From Manis javanica (lineage: Eukaryota > Chordata > Mammalia > Pholidota > Manidae): a DNA stretch of 64,000 bases. Location of the stretch: NCBI RefSeq assembly GCF_040802235.1, contig NC_133158.1:44458001-44522000 (forward strand), written 5' to 3'. A model generated the notes under the pieces. It made no database searches. It was not told the DNA's origin and saw only the letters and a list, made by a program, of their open reading frames with translations. Below, piece by piece: positions 1 through 12,405 of this stretch (positions within the stretch are counted from its first letter, which is position 1; each line of letters begins with the position of its first letter). The translations under genes and the position numbers were made by a program.

Positions 1-204
1 AATAGGAAAAGGATAGATGAGCCCATGTGGACAACTCATTAGGGAATTAACTAGAATAAATTATTTAAAATGTCAAATAGCAAGGAGGTCTCAGCTGAGG
101 TTACATAAAATAATTTTGTGAGAGTAAGGATTATTGAGTGTCTTTCTCTAGTAAGATATAAAGGCTCAAAATTGAGACTGTAAACACACATGCATATTCA
201 CAGG

Positions 205-243
205 CACACACACACACACAGTCATACACACACTCACATGCAC
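205..243 (+). repeat. Short CA-rich repeat
   Basis: GCACACACACACACACACAG followed by interrupted CA units. Confidence 0.85.
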
Positions 244-3200
244 CACACAAGAATTTTATCAGTCTTAAGCAAAAACAAAATGAGTAGTGAGGGAATTCAG
301 GCAGATAGTGAAACTTAGGAAGCTAGTAAGTGAACAGTTCAAATGGCTGGTCGTCTGATCCAGACCAAGTGGGGAAACTAAGGTGAGAGAAGACAGTTGG
401 ACTCAGGAATTATTCTCCTAGTTACAAGACTATTGGGCAGATGGGGGGAAAAGAACGTTCAAGTGAGACAGGGAAAGAGACCAGCGGTTGCAGCCATGCT
501 CCTGTGCTTCCTCTCCTCACCTCAGCTTCCTACCTTCACTGAAATGCAGTATTTTTTTTCTGGGATTTCAAGTTAAGTTCTAATTTTTAAAAAAACGTTT
601 CATCCTGTGAGCTCTGGCTGACCTGAAGCAGTCTTTGTACATGTCTACTCAAACTGTTGAAAATAAAGAGAAAATAGCACTTTTGGAAAAGCCACCCTTT
701 TAGAAAGGCTTGCCTATTTTCTTTTTGAGCCCTAGCTAAAGATAACACACCCACTTACAGAATTTGAACTTCCAAAAAAACCCACCTGGCTCTGGAAATT
801 TGAGATAGAAACCATCAGGTAAACATGTTTCAAAAAAAGCAGCAAGTAAGAGTATCTAACTCAACCTGGCAGCTCAGCTTTTCCATAAAACATCAGCACT
901 GATAGAAGGAAGTTGCTGAAACAAGTTCAAGAAAAGGTGACTTGGGAAATGCAACAGGAATGACTTAATAGTTAAAAATGCTGGGTGTTTGCCTAATGGT
1001 AATCTATACCTTCCGGAGTCAGGGTGCTGATTTGTGAAAACTTAAGTGTTGAAGTGTTCTGTGGACACACAGTTGTGTAACAGAATTTAGGTGAGATGCC
1101 TCTCAAAATGGGGCTCCATGATTTAATCACACATTCACAGAATGTCGTCAGCCTCACATAAACTTAATTCTGAGAACTTCAGAAGTGCCAGCTCTTTTCC
1201 TGAAACTTAGTTTCTCACCATCAAGTTTCTTTAAATTGAGTGCTTATAAGCCAATATCCACCTTTAAATCCAATGACCAAGTTATCAGTCCTTGATAAAA
1301 GTTACATAATTTTTGAAGTACTATTTATATTCGTTTATATTTTGCCATGTACCATAACTCCTCAAGGTCAGAACTTACTTATTAAAAAGCTTGCAGCATT
1401 TATTGAGTGCTAAAACTAGAAAGAAACTAGTTTTTCTTAAGCTTGATTTTTTCATGACATCAGCTTGCATTTCTAAGTTTGAAAGACATTAGTACGCTCC
1501 TGGAAATAGTTCTCCAGAACAGTAACTAAGAGAACATGGTCAGTTTTTATCAGCAACACTCCTGACTCTCCTTGGATACACTTTTTTTTTTCTGTTTTAG
1601 CTAAATAAACTCATTTACAAATTCACTCTAGATTTGGGACTTAGTGATAAAGTGCCATACCAATGCCTACTGAAATTTATAAAGAACCAACATAAATGTT
1701 TTTCTAATTTTGCACCCAGGTGACCAATGCAAGATCTTTTGTATTTCCCCTTAAGCTTTACTTTCTCCAATTTAGAGTCTTTGTATATAGCCTGACTCCC
1801 AATATTCAAAAACAGACGGTTTCTCTTTCCAATACTGCAAAGTCCCCATAAAATCAGTAAATAAATCCCAAAGAAATCATCATCTAAAGTATTGATAGCT
1901 TGGCAAGCAAAGCAATTTTTTACATTAGCTTTCCCACTTTAAGTTTCCACAGTAAACCTGTGAAATAAAATCCCGCAGCATGTGAGCCTAACACGGAAAA
2001 GGTTGCAGAGCCTGAAACACTAGGCCTTTGATTGCATCTTGACAGGCGGCTTCTATTTTTAGCAACAAGCACTTGAAACTTTCTCGGAGATCATCTTCCA
2101 CAGCTAATTGTGGGTTAGCTGGGAGAAGTAAATTAAATATCAAATCTTACATCTTTACATTTTATAAGTTATGTTAATCACTCCCTCTTTAAAATCACTG
2201 TTTTCACATAATGCCTTACAGTTATACTCTGCCCCAGATACGTTGGAAAGCGGGCATGAGGACCCTGAACCCGGGGTTCAGAGGACTGAAACAAAAGAAC
2301 GCACACGGCTAACTGTTCCCTGAAGACTGATTTCATTCTCGGGTGGGTAATTTACAATGCAAACAATTGAAAATGGAATGAACCTGGATGCATGTGGATT
2401 TTTATGCTAGAACACCATCTTTTAAACCTATTTGGGGCCTTGGGGTTGGTCTTGTCTTGGGCTGGACACGACATAAATAAACCTTCGAGTTTCTCTTGCA
2501 TGAACTCAGAAGCTAAGTAAGTTCTATAAGAACAGCCACTGCAAAACTTGAGCGTTAACACAGATTTTTTCTGTGGTACAAGAACACCAAAAAGTGTCCT
2601 ATTACAAGATGCTGGACACTGAAAATTCCCTCAGGCAACATTTATTCAGGAAATATCCATTGCATATTTGCAAAGTCTCCAGATATTGAGCTGTGCACAT
2701 AGCCTCACAACCCTCCCCCAGGTCTGCTATGTTGATCCTTTCTCCTCATGTTCTAGAACATTTCACTGGCTTTTGAAGCCCATCCAGGGACCCTGCCCCC
2801 ATTCATCTCACAGCTGAACCAGATGGTTTTTATTAATATTTAGATTCAGTAATAATTTTTAAATGATGGGTGTAACTGTGAATTCATCTGTACCAGATGA
2901 GATCCTACTGAGGGCTGGTGCTGGGACTGGGTGTTTTGAAGGTGAGAGAAAGCAGATGGCCTCATTCCTGTCTTTAAATCATTAGCAATCTCAGTGTACA
3001 ACAAAGTGTACATCAGACAATTAATGAACACCTCCAAAAAAATTAGAAGGAAAAACAGACACCTCATAGTATATGCCCATCCACAAACAAATGCTAAGCA
3101 TGGGCAGCCTGGCTGACATGGTTTGTATAGTAGTACATTCAGAGAATAGTCCAGAAGCTGAATCTCAGGAAAACCATCACTCACACATTGGCAAAAATGT

Positions 3201-3965
3201 GGGAGCCAGAGACTCCTCAGAAGCAGCCAGTAGAACACTGGGAAGAAATGGAGAAGACAGCATATGTAAGTCAGGGAAGGCCAAATAGATCCATACCTGG
3301 TTTTCCAGGACAGAACCAGCCTGGGACATAGAATTCAAAGACCACTGCAGGACAACCTAGAATTTCTGGAGCTTTTCATGTGACTCTTAACCTTCGTCTT
3401 CCATGCATTTTGGCCACAGGCCTTAGGGTTGATCTGGAGTGGACAGGGTGTGTCTTGGGCATGCCCCAACCCCTTTCACCTGGGCTCTGTCTCTGTGTGG
3501 CCCAACGATACACCTTTTCAGAACACAGAAAACCTTCAACACCTAACCCTAGGGTTGAGGTATCTTCCCAGGGGTCAGCATTGCTAACACTGCCCAGGTT
3601 TCTCCAGGTCATCTCCATTTTATACTCAGAGCACAATTGCTACAGATCATTTTTGGCAAGATACCCACAATTATTGGGCTGCCATATCCTGCATAACAAA
3701 AGTGGCACATTTAATATTAATAGATTTTCTATTTACATCATTTGCTGCTTAATGACCTACTGTAGATAATCTTCAGAACTTTTAATATATCAGATTAGCT
3801 ATACTCCATTGGTTTCTAGTCTGTTCTCTCTGGAAAGCATTTTAATAAACTCATTATTCAATCTGTCAGTCTTTGTGGAGGCAGTACATTTTCAGAATAT
3901 CTTAGTGGTACAAGAGACAAGAAACACCCCCAACAGATGAGCAGTCATTAGGGCGAATGTATTAA

Positions 3966-4395
3966 TTTCCTGTGGCTGCTGTAATAAACTACTATAAACT
4001 TGGTGGCTTAAAAGCAAAGAAATGCATTATTTCACAGTTCTGAACAAGTCCAAATCAAGGTGTCACAGGCCACACTCACAATGAAAGCTAGGAGAGAATC
4101 CATCCCTGGTCTCTTCCAGTGGCTGGTGGCCCAGGCATTCCTTGGCATGTAACTGAATTGCTCCACCCTCTGCTTCTGACCACATGGCCTTCTCCTCTTC
4201 TGCCTGGATAATTTCCCTTTACCCGATCCTTTTAAAGATATAAGTCACTGACTTGGGGGCCCAGTTTTAATTCAGTATGCTCACCTCATCTCAGGATCCT
4301 TACTTAATTACATCTACAAAGATTCATTTTCCAAATAAGATCATATTCACAGGTTCTGGGGGTTAGGACTTGCACATATCTTCTTGGTAACCAAC
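3966..4395 (-). mobile_element. MLT1-like MaLR LTR
   Basis: Reads as the reverse complement of an MLT1-type LTR: TTAATTTCCTGTGGCTGCTG, then a GGTGGCTTAAAA block, GAAATGCATTATTTCACAGT, the CACATGGCCTTCTCC block, and an end near AACCAACTG. Confidence 0.85.
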
Positions 4396-4534
4396 TGTCC
4401 CAGTTTTCCTGGGAGTGAGGGATTTCCCAAGACCAGGGCGTTTCAGTGCTGACATGAAGAGTAGGTGTTTCCCTAACTCTGAGAAGCAGAACAGACAAAA
4501 GAAGACTAACACCATTAGCAGAGTTAGGTCCCCA

Positions 4535-4655
4535 GACCATCATCACCATCACCTGAGAATGTGTTAGAAATGCAAATTATTGGGCCCCACCCCAGACCTA
4601 CAGAATCAGAAATTCCAGGAGATTCTAATATACACTAAAGTTTGAGAACTGCTGG
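4535..4655 (+). mobile_element. hAT-Charlie non-autonomous fragment (MER3/MER58-like)
   Basis: Contains TTAGAAATGCAAATTATTGG, GGCCCCACCCCAGACC and ends AGTTTGAGAACTGCTG, a typical short hAT-Charlie MITE. Confidence 0.7.
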
Positions 4656-4724
4656 AATAAGTTTTGAGTCTTGGCCAAAGCAAAATAAAAGTTGGGCAAA
4701 GAGGACACCCAACTGGGACTGTCG

Positions 4725-4885
4725 CTCTCAGTTCTGGCAAAACATTTGAATCACAAGAAAAGCTTTATAAAAGCACTGATGCCTAAGCCCCATAATTGGT
4801 CTAGGGTGGAACCGGAACAATAGCGTTTTTCCAAGGCTCCCCAGGTGATTACACTGTGGCCAGGGCCAAGAACCTAAGCCACAGA
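4725..4885 (+). mobile_element. MER5A-like DNA transposon
   Basis: TCTGGCAAAACATTTGAATC, GCACTGATGCCTAAGCCCC, TTGGTCTAGGGTGGA and CTCCCCAGGTGATTACACTG occur in MER5A order. The neighbouring 4910-6640 holds no repeat I recognise. Confidence 0.8.
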
Positions 4886-6654
4886 CTTGATCAGAGGCAG
4901 CTTAATGAGGACCTGAGAGAACGTGGGTTTCAGAAAAGGTTTGCCTCCCTCCTTTGTGCTCTGAGTCACAGAATAAACAAAACTGTTTTCATTTTTAGCT
5001 TAAAAAGAATAGACCATATTTCTTTGGTCTAGCTACAGATAGACTACAAAATGCAATTTCAGAGTAATTTGGGAAACAGAAGTGTATGAATAGTTTAGAT
5101 GTAAAAAAGATCCCAGATTAAGACAGAGTAGGCTAAGGATTTAGTGTGGGAGAAGAGCAGAGATATGGAATCTTTAGCTGACGTGGAGGAGACTATTTTC
5201 CACACTGGACGACTGGGCCCACCAGTGAAGCTGCAGCTGGTTGACAGCAGGCTGGCTGCCCATATGTATCTAGACATTGCAGTAATATTTTGGCTACCAT
5301 CTTTTTCTCCCCCCACAATCTAAAAACAAAGGGTTATTTCTTTCAACTATGTCTTATACGGAGTTCGAGCATTTGAAACCAGGAAGCCATGATGGTGATT
5401 TGAGAGCCAGCTGATAGAAGCCATGGGTATAAATAAGATTATCCTGAGGAGGAGAAACAAAGGTTCAGCGTAAAGCCTTACGCTATTTCTGCATTTGTCA
5501 GTGTGGGAACACTAGGAAGATCCAGCAGAGAGAGAGAAGAAATCAGCAAGGAAAAGGGGCAGTGATGAGAGGGCAGAGAGGCATGGGACTCTCTCTAAGA
5601 AGGGGCAAGGCAAATTATCACCAGGGGCACATGCAGGGGATGGAAAGGAAAAATGCTGGGTGGGTAAATGCTTTCAAGAACTATAGACAACTTTTAAAAA
5701 GAAATTTGTCTATGAAGGTAAAAGTGGGAGTCTTAGGAAATACAAGGGTCATGGATAACTTTGTTGCTAATGACAGTAGACCTAACCATATTTTTACAGG
5801 GAAAAAAGAAGCTATGATGAGAGAAAAATAACAATTCAAGAAAAAGAGGGAAATTGTGGAGCACTTTTCCTAAAGAGACCAGAAGCAGTTGATCTTACCG
5901 AGGGGAGATGGTGAACTTTTGAAAGGGGATAGATATTTCTCCATAAGCAGGACTGAAAAAAGAGGTGCCAGCTAAGAAATGTGGTCCAAAGAGGAAGAGA
6001 GGCAGAGGTTTTGTTGGAATGGCTTCAGTCTGAGAAGTTAGATGGGAGATGAGATCATCTGCTAGGAGTTTAGGGAACAGCTGGCAGTAGGATGGGTGTT
6101 CAAGGAGAGTTTAAAGGGTGTGTGGCAGCTGCTGTGGAAAAGCAGAGTTGACTCTGAAAGAGGGAATGGGCCCCAGGGAGGATGGGCCAGGGTTAGAGCT
6201 TACTGAGCAGTGGGGAGGCAGAATGTCCTGGAAAAGAGGGCCAGTGACTGCAAATCCATGTATGGGCATCAAATCCTGAGTTATCGATCTTGACCTAGCA
6301 GAAGGCTGAAGTTTATTCTCTAGACAGACTGAAACAGAGACAGAGTATAGAGAACTGATCTCAGGGAATAGAATGAAACACAACCATTAAAGTTTTCACA
6401 CTCAATGGTGAGGCCCGTGGGCTCCCTCCCTCTGTAGTTTGGAGCATGTGGGTTCCACCCTTATACTCTTCTTCTTACATTCCCACTAGAGGAGTTTAGG
6501 ATTTCTCTTCAGCTCTGACAAGACCTACAAATAGTAAATCTATGTTGGATCCACCAGTCAACAAGCTCTGCTGATAGACACTTTTTAATACATTGCATTT
6601 AAATATGAACTAACAGGACCAGCAGACATTTGACAAAATCATTTAGCAGCCCAG

Positions 6655-6900
6655 AGTTTTCCAATCTCCTCACTATTGACATTTTGGGCCAGATAACCTG
6701 TTGTGAGGTCAAGGGTGACTATCCTGTGCATTATTTAATACTTAGCCAAATCCCTGGCCTCTACCCATGGGAAGGGATAGTTAGCACCCACCTCCAGGTA
6801 TGACAACCAAAAATATCTCCAGATATTGTCAAATATCCCCTGACAGTAAAATTCTCCTCCTCCTCCCCCAAACTCTCCAAGTTGAAAATCACTCATCTAG
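6655..6900 (-). mobile_element. MER20-like DNA transposon
   Basis: Reverse-complement MER20 order: CACTATTGACATTTTGGGCC, ATCCCTGGCCTCTACCCA, TGACAACCAAAAATATCTCC, CCCCCAAACTCTCCAAGTTG and AAAATCACTCATCTAG. Confidence 0.85.
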
Positions 6901-6904
6901 CAGG

Positions 6905-7595
6905 AAAGACAAATTTTAAAATAAACAAATAGAGAAAAAGAAACAGGGCTAATCCCAGAAAAATAATAATATATTTTTGTTGGGGGGACTACAATTAATA
7001 TCCTGATAGATATGGGTAGATACTCTTTCAACAAAATAAGAATAAAGTATGATCAAAAGCAATTATATTCAAGCAACAAAAAAATAGACCTTGGAAACTA
7101 AATATATCAGATCAGAATGGAAAACACAATAGAAGTATTGTAAGACAAAACTGACAAAATCTTCCAGCTAGTGAAACAAAATGACAAAACAAATGAAAAA
7201 ATAGGAGATAAAAAGAAATGAGATGAAAGGATTGTTCTAGAAAGGTAACATCCAAACAACAGATGTTTTAGAAAGTGAGTTCAGAGAAAAATAGAGGTGA
7301 ATAAATTAGCAAATAAATAAGTAAAGAAAATTGCCAAGAACTGAAGGACATGAGGCTCCAGTTGGAAAGTTTGCTTTAAACATCCAGCATAAGAGAATGA
7401 AAGACACTTACCTCAAAGCACATCACTGTAAATACTCAGAAAACTGGAATAAGGAGAAGAAACCTAAAGATTCCAGAGCAAAAACTGAGGCACAGACAGA
7501 TGAATAGGAATCAGAATGGAATTTGATTTCTCTTTAGCAATGATGGAGCCTGTGACATGGTAAAGAACACCTTCAAAAACCTTAAGAAGTTTTTT
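6905..7595 (+). mobile_element. HAL1 (half-LINE), 5' portion
   Basis: Degenerate ORF1-type sequence with blocks such as AACATCCAAACAACAGATG, ATTGCCAAGAACTGAAGGAC and AAGCACATCACTGTAAAT, in HAL1/L1M order. It is interrupted at about 7595 by an L1 3' end and resumes at about 8258. Confidence 0.65.
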
Positions 7596-8257
7596 CTTGC
7601 TATACCAAGTGTTGACAAGGAAGTTGAATTAGTAGAACCACCATGCAGTGCTGGTGTGAATGCAGAATGGCTTAGCCACTTTGGAAGATAGTTTGTCCAT
7701 TTCTTATTGAGCTAAACATAAATTTACCATATGGCCCAAAAATCTCACCCACTCATAGAGAAAGAAATGAAATAAAAACATATGTCCACATAAGGGTTGT
7801 ATGCAAATGTTTGCTGCAGGATGATTAATAATATTCTAAAACTGATACAAGCCAAATATGCATCAGTTGGTGAAGGGACAAATTGTAGTATTTTCATATA
7901 ATGGGATAATTCTCATCCATAAAAAATATGTATATTTTAATATATATAACAATGTGGATGAATCTAAAAACATTATGTTAAGTGAGAAGGACAAACACAA
8001 GAGTCTATAAACTGTACGATTCCATTTATATGAAATTTTGGAAAAGGCAAAACTATAGTGACACAAATCAGACTAATGGTTGCCTGAGGATTGATTGTAT
8101 AGGGGCAACTTTTTAGAGTGATAAAACTGTTCTATATCTTGACTATAGTGGTGGTTACACAATTATATATAATTATCAAAATCATAAAACTATATAGTTT
8201 TAATGAATAGATTTTATTGTATGCAAATTACACATCAGTAAAGCTGGGGTCAAAAAG
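7596..8257 (+). mobile_element. Old L1 3' end nested in HAL1
   Basis: Degenerate ORF2 end and 3' UTR: GCTGGTGTGAATGCAGAATG, TTACCATATGGCCCAAAAAT, ATATGTCCACATAAGGGTTG, then the L1M-style tail CACATCAGTAAAGCTGGGG and a short A-run. The HAL1 text stops before it and resumes after it. Confidence 0.75.
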
Positions 8258-9230
8258 TTATGAGAAATCTGAACATAATTATTTACAACCTAGAATTTTA
8301 TACCTAGCCATATTATCATTCACTTATAAGAGTTAAGAAAAGCATGTCTTCAGAAATGCATGGTCTCAAAAAATACCTTTCAAGCACATAGTAGGAACCC
8401 AAAGATATGGTCCAGCAACATGAAGAAATTAACCAAGAAAGAGGAACATATGAGAACCAGGAGACAGGAACTCCAACAAAGGGGGCAGGTTAAGTGTCTG
8501 AGGGATACATAGACAGATCCTCCAGGATGAAAGCTTTAAGGAAAAAGAAAACAAAGCCTAATGCTGAAGTCCTATTAGAGCAAGAGGATAAGGGAACATG
8601 TCAGGAAAAAAAAGTGAAGGAAATGACAGATTACTTGAGTGTTTGAATATATTTAGAAGAGATACACTTGGGATTAAAATAGTGGTAAGGACATAAAACC
8701 CAAGCAAAGAAAAAATTAGGCAATTATTAACTCTGGGGAAAGAAAATGCAATGACAGTATATTGAATGACTCAGCTCTGGGTTTTACTAACACAGACCAA
8801 ATGAAAATACCAAAATTGATTGAAACATAATCATGTTGAGAGAATAAAAGAAGGGGAAGATGAAAAAGGAGATACATCTTAAGACTTGTGTAAGTATGTT
8901 TTAGAAATTGGGAAGAATGAGATAGAGCATTGCTGTTTTGTTATAAGCCTTGTAGAACTATGAAAGATTTTTTAAAGAAAAATTTAACCAAAAAATTGCA
9001 AGCAATGCATCAAGAAGGGAAGGGAAATCTGTACTCTGATAAACAGCTGAGATAGAACCAGAGGCTAAAAAGAAAGTGAAGGTAAAATGGAGATGGTTGG
9101 AAGGAATGAATAGAGAGATGAGAGACAGAGGTATAGATAAAAAGCAAGGTCAATAGATGGTGGTGATTGTAGAGATGTGAAAGGAATTAATAGAGGTGGC
9201 ACAGGTGTCTGACATTCATATCAGAACATT
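8258..9230 (+). mobile_element. HAL1, 3' portion
   Basis: Resumes with TTTACAACCTAGAATTTTAT, ACCTAGCCATATTATCATTC, GAAATGCATGGTCTCAAAAA, CCAAGAAAGAGGAACATATG, the conserved HAL1/L1M order. The end is blurred. Confidence 0.65.
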
Positions 9231-9689
9231 TTGTTTTGAAAAACATCATCAATTTCATCCATTTTCTCTTCCTCTGTAGGTCAAGTCTCAAAACACCTAA
9301 TTTTTTTTCTCAAGCAATATGTCCCTTTTATTCTATTCTATATAATTTTACCAATACAATAAGTCATATTAATGAAGGACCATTATCAAAGCAACAGCTG
9401 TTATTACCCAAGGTTTAAAGAATCACATGACAATAAACACTTATATGCTGTAGCACTTTGCTGGACACTCTTCTATCTGCAGATGAATGTGTTTATCTTT
9501 AAACACTCTGGTCTACTAATTAAGATTAACTAAAATACTACAAGACTTGTGATTAACATGATAAAGAAAACAAAGCCTAAACCATTATCTGAATATGGTG
9601 ATTGAAGAATTGACTTCAAAGAACTTCAAAAATACAGATAGGCTAAAATCCCTGAAGTCTAGAATGCAACGAATGGCTTTAAATATATC

Positions 9690-9806
9690 TTAAAAATAGT
9701 GCTAATCATAGTGCTCACCTCCTGGAGTCAATGTCAGGGTCAAATGAGCTAAAACATGAAAGACTTAGAACTATACCTGGCATAGTGTGTATACTCGATA
9801 CTCCTG
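9690..9806 (-). mobile_element. MIR SINE
   Basis: CTCACCTCCTGGAGTCAATG, GGTCAAATGAGCTAAAACAT and TATACCTGGCATAGTGTG match the reverse-complement MIR 5' half and tail. It runs straight into the triplet repeat at 9807. Confidence 0.7.
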
Positions 9807-9912
9807 TTAGCAGTAATGGTAGTAGCAATGGTGGTGGTGATGGTGATGGCGGTTCTGGCAGTGGTGGAGGAGATAGTTATGGTAGTGGTGGTGATGGTAG
9901 TGAGAGTGGCCA
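9807..9912 (+). repeat. Degenerate GGT/GAT/AGT triplet repeat
   Basis: A 106-base tract of mainly GGT, GAT, AGT and GGC triplets. It translates as Gly/Ser/Asp in frame (part of a 62-codon frame, 9731-9919), but that is the repeat being read and not a gene. Confidence 0.85.
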
Positions 9913-10029
9913 CATGTAATGTGAGGAAGGCTGGGAAGTGTACCCTGGCTATGTTCCCAAGACAAGGAGAAGACAGGCTGGTGACCAGCTAGCTATCCCT
10001 GCCACAACATCCATTTGAAATCTGGCCTG

Positions 10030-10265
10030 GCCTTCACCTACCTCTCCAGGCCTCAATTCCACCTCCCCACTCCAAGCTCCCTATGCTTTTCCCAAATTGG
10101 AGTAGCTGCTATTCTCCATTCTCCAAACTAGTATTTTCTTGCCTCTGTGTCTGCCCTCCTGAAATGTCCCTTCCCTATCTCCACATGCCAGTTCCATAGA
10201 GTGTTCTGTTGACTGAACACGACCTCACTCCTTTCCCATTCATCATCTGTCTTGCAAAGAACTTG
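10030..10265 (+). mobile_element. LINE L2 fragment
   Basis: L2-style pyrimidine-rich 3' region, with CTAGTATTTTCTTGCCTCTG, CCTCCTGAAATGTCCCTTCC and GACCTCACTCCTTTCCC. Confidence 0.6.
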
Positions 10266-11579
10266 GCACTTTAACCTTACCTTTGGGCATCAAAAGCTGC
10301 TCCCTGAAGACAGATGGTCATGTCTTACCATTGAGCCTAACTGAAGGAGACTGCAAGGACTATTTGTGCCTAATTGCATCATTTGCTCTGTATCCCTATG
10401 GAATTGATACAATGCCCCATACACAACAGATACAGTGAACCAGTGCCAAGCCATGCCCTCAGGTGTCCCCCATCCATGGACTGACAACAGGCCTCCAGCT
10501 TCTACAATGAAACCTGCTGCATCTGCAGAAACTGAGAGACTTAACAACTGTTAGCAGGCATGGATATCCCCCCTAACTATGCACTAGTCAAGGGCACAGT
10601 GACAAATGTCTTCTCTTACCTCAGAACCAAGGTAGAAGGAAATCACTTTCTCTCCTCCTACTTATTCACTCCTCTTTTCTCCTCCCTTCCTGGCTATCTT
10701 CCTTTCTTGATTCTTTTCATCCTTCTTGCTATCCTTCCTCCAACCTCAGTCCTCTCCTGGACTTTATTTCTTTAAAATGTACAAGACAGATCTGGGTCGA
10801 TAATCAGTATGAAGTACAAAATTACACAAACCTCTTTTTCCCTCTCTGGACTTCTGCAAGCCAGCAGAAAATTTTCCAGAACAGAAGGGGCAGCAGTGAG
10901 GAGAGTAACCCTGACCTCCTCCTGCCCACGTGCAGGAGCCCAAGGCCTCCTTCCTTACAGATATTGCTGCTCTATTCAGACAAGGTGGTTTGCATCCAAC
11001 TTCAAACAAACTTCCAACTGATGTTTTGCAGCCAGATGTAGATTATGTTAGAGCTGCTTGAATGCAGCTCTTTGAGTAGCCAAAAGAGAAATACATTTGC
11101 AACATCCCTCATTCAAAAGTCAATAACTGTACTTGGGGTACAAACATTAGTCAGGCTCTCCTAGCCAGCTTCTCTTCTTTGGCAGACAAACTTGTCAAAA
11201 TTTATTTCAACCAACTTGGAACATCTGCCTTGTCATTCCTGTTAATGGGTGTCATCCTGTTACTGGACTAGAAGGTAAGAATGTTGGCCATTTCATCAGC
11301 ATCCACTGAGGTGTCCTTGAACAAACTGTAGTGGGGAGAAGAAAGCTGACACTTCCCAGCATGGAGAGAACATTTCAGGGGCAAGGCAGCACCCAGAAGG
11401 CACTTTGCTCCAACCAGATCAGCCCCGCCCAAGGAGCAGGAAGGACCGGGAACAGGCCTGAGGACATGTAGAGTGGTGACTGTGTCCCATAAGAGTGAAC
11501 AGCCAGGAGTCAGTGCAGTTAGAGGCCACGACACACAGGGTCTAAAGGCACAGGCTCAGACAACAGTCTGCCCGGATGG

Positions 11580-11775
11580 AAATGGTGGCACCACCATTTA
11601 CAAATGAGCTTGGGAAATTATTCAAAGGATTCTGTGCCTCTGTTTACTTATCTGAAAGTTGCATAGTTCAAGGAATGTACCTCAGAGGTTCCTTGTAAGG
11701 ATTAACATGATTAATCCATGCGAAGTCCTTAGCAGGGCATCTGGCACAGAGTGAATGCTCCTTGAGTGTTACCTG
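11580..11775 (-). mobile_element. MIR SINE
   Basis: TGTTTACTTATCTGAAAGTT, TTGTAAGGATTAACATGAT and GCATCTGGCACAGAGTGAAT are in reverse-complement MIR order. Confidence 0.8.
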
Positions 11776-11934
11776 TTTGGAGACAGGCCCAGTGCCACCA
11801 CCTCCATTTCCTCCCTCCGGACAAATAAGGAGACTGTATTTCCCAGGCTCCCTTGCAACTAGGGCCATACTAGTGCAGGCCAGTGGAATATGGGTGGACT
11901 TGTGTGCCTAGGGCTGACAATGAAACAAACTATG

Positions 11935-12405
11935 TATACTAGGTCAAATAGTGGCCCCCCCTAAAGATATATATAATTCTTACTCCCAGAACCTGTGAAG
12001 GTGAACTTATCTGGGAAAAGGGGTCTTTGAAGAGGCAATTAAGTCAAAGATCTCAAGATGAGATAATCTTGGGTTTAGGGTAGGCCCTAAATCAAATGAC
12101 AGGTGTCCTTTTAAGAGGAGAGAAAGAGAAGACTCATGGATACACAGAGAAGTCCAAGTGAAGATGGAGGCAGAGAGTGGAGTTATGTGTCTATAAGCAA
12201 AAGAAGCTCAAGGACTCCCAGGAGCACAAGACTCTAGGATAGAGGCTTGGAACAGATTATCTCTCAGTATTTCAGAAGGAACCAACCCTGCCAACACCTT
12301 GATTTTGTTTTAAGTCAAATAAATAAATTTAAAACAAATAAATTTCTGTTTTAAGCTGTCCAGTTTGTAGACATTTTTACAGAAACCCTAGGAAACTAAT
12401 ATACA
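11935..12405 (+). mobile_element. MLT1-like MaLR LTR
   Basis: Plus-orientation LTR: CAGAACCTGTGAAGGTGAAC, GGGAAAAGGGGTCTTTGAAG, GATCTCAAGATGAGATAATC, CCAACACCTTGATTTTG, AATAAATTTCTGTTTTAAGC and CCTAGGAAACTAATATAC. It includes a duplicated AATAAATTTA-rich stretch near 12320-12345. Confidence 0.85.

Noticed and set aside
9731-9919. A 62-codon Gly/Ser/Asp-rich frame.
   Set aside because: It is translation of a triplet simple repeat attached to a MIR; no start context or conservation argument.
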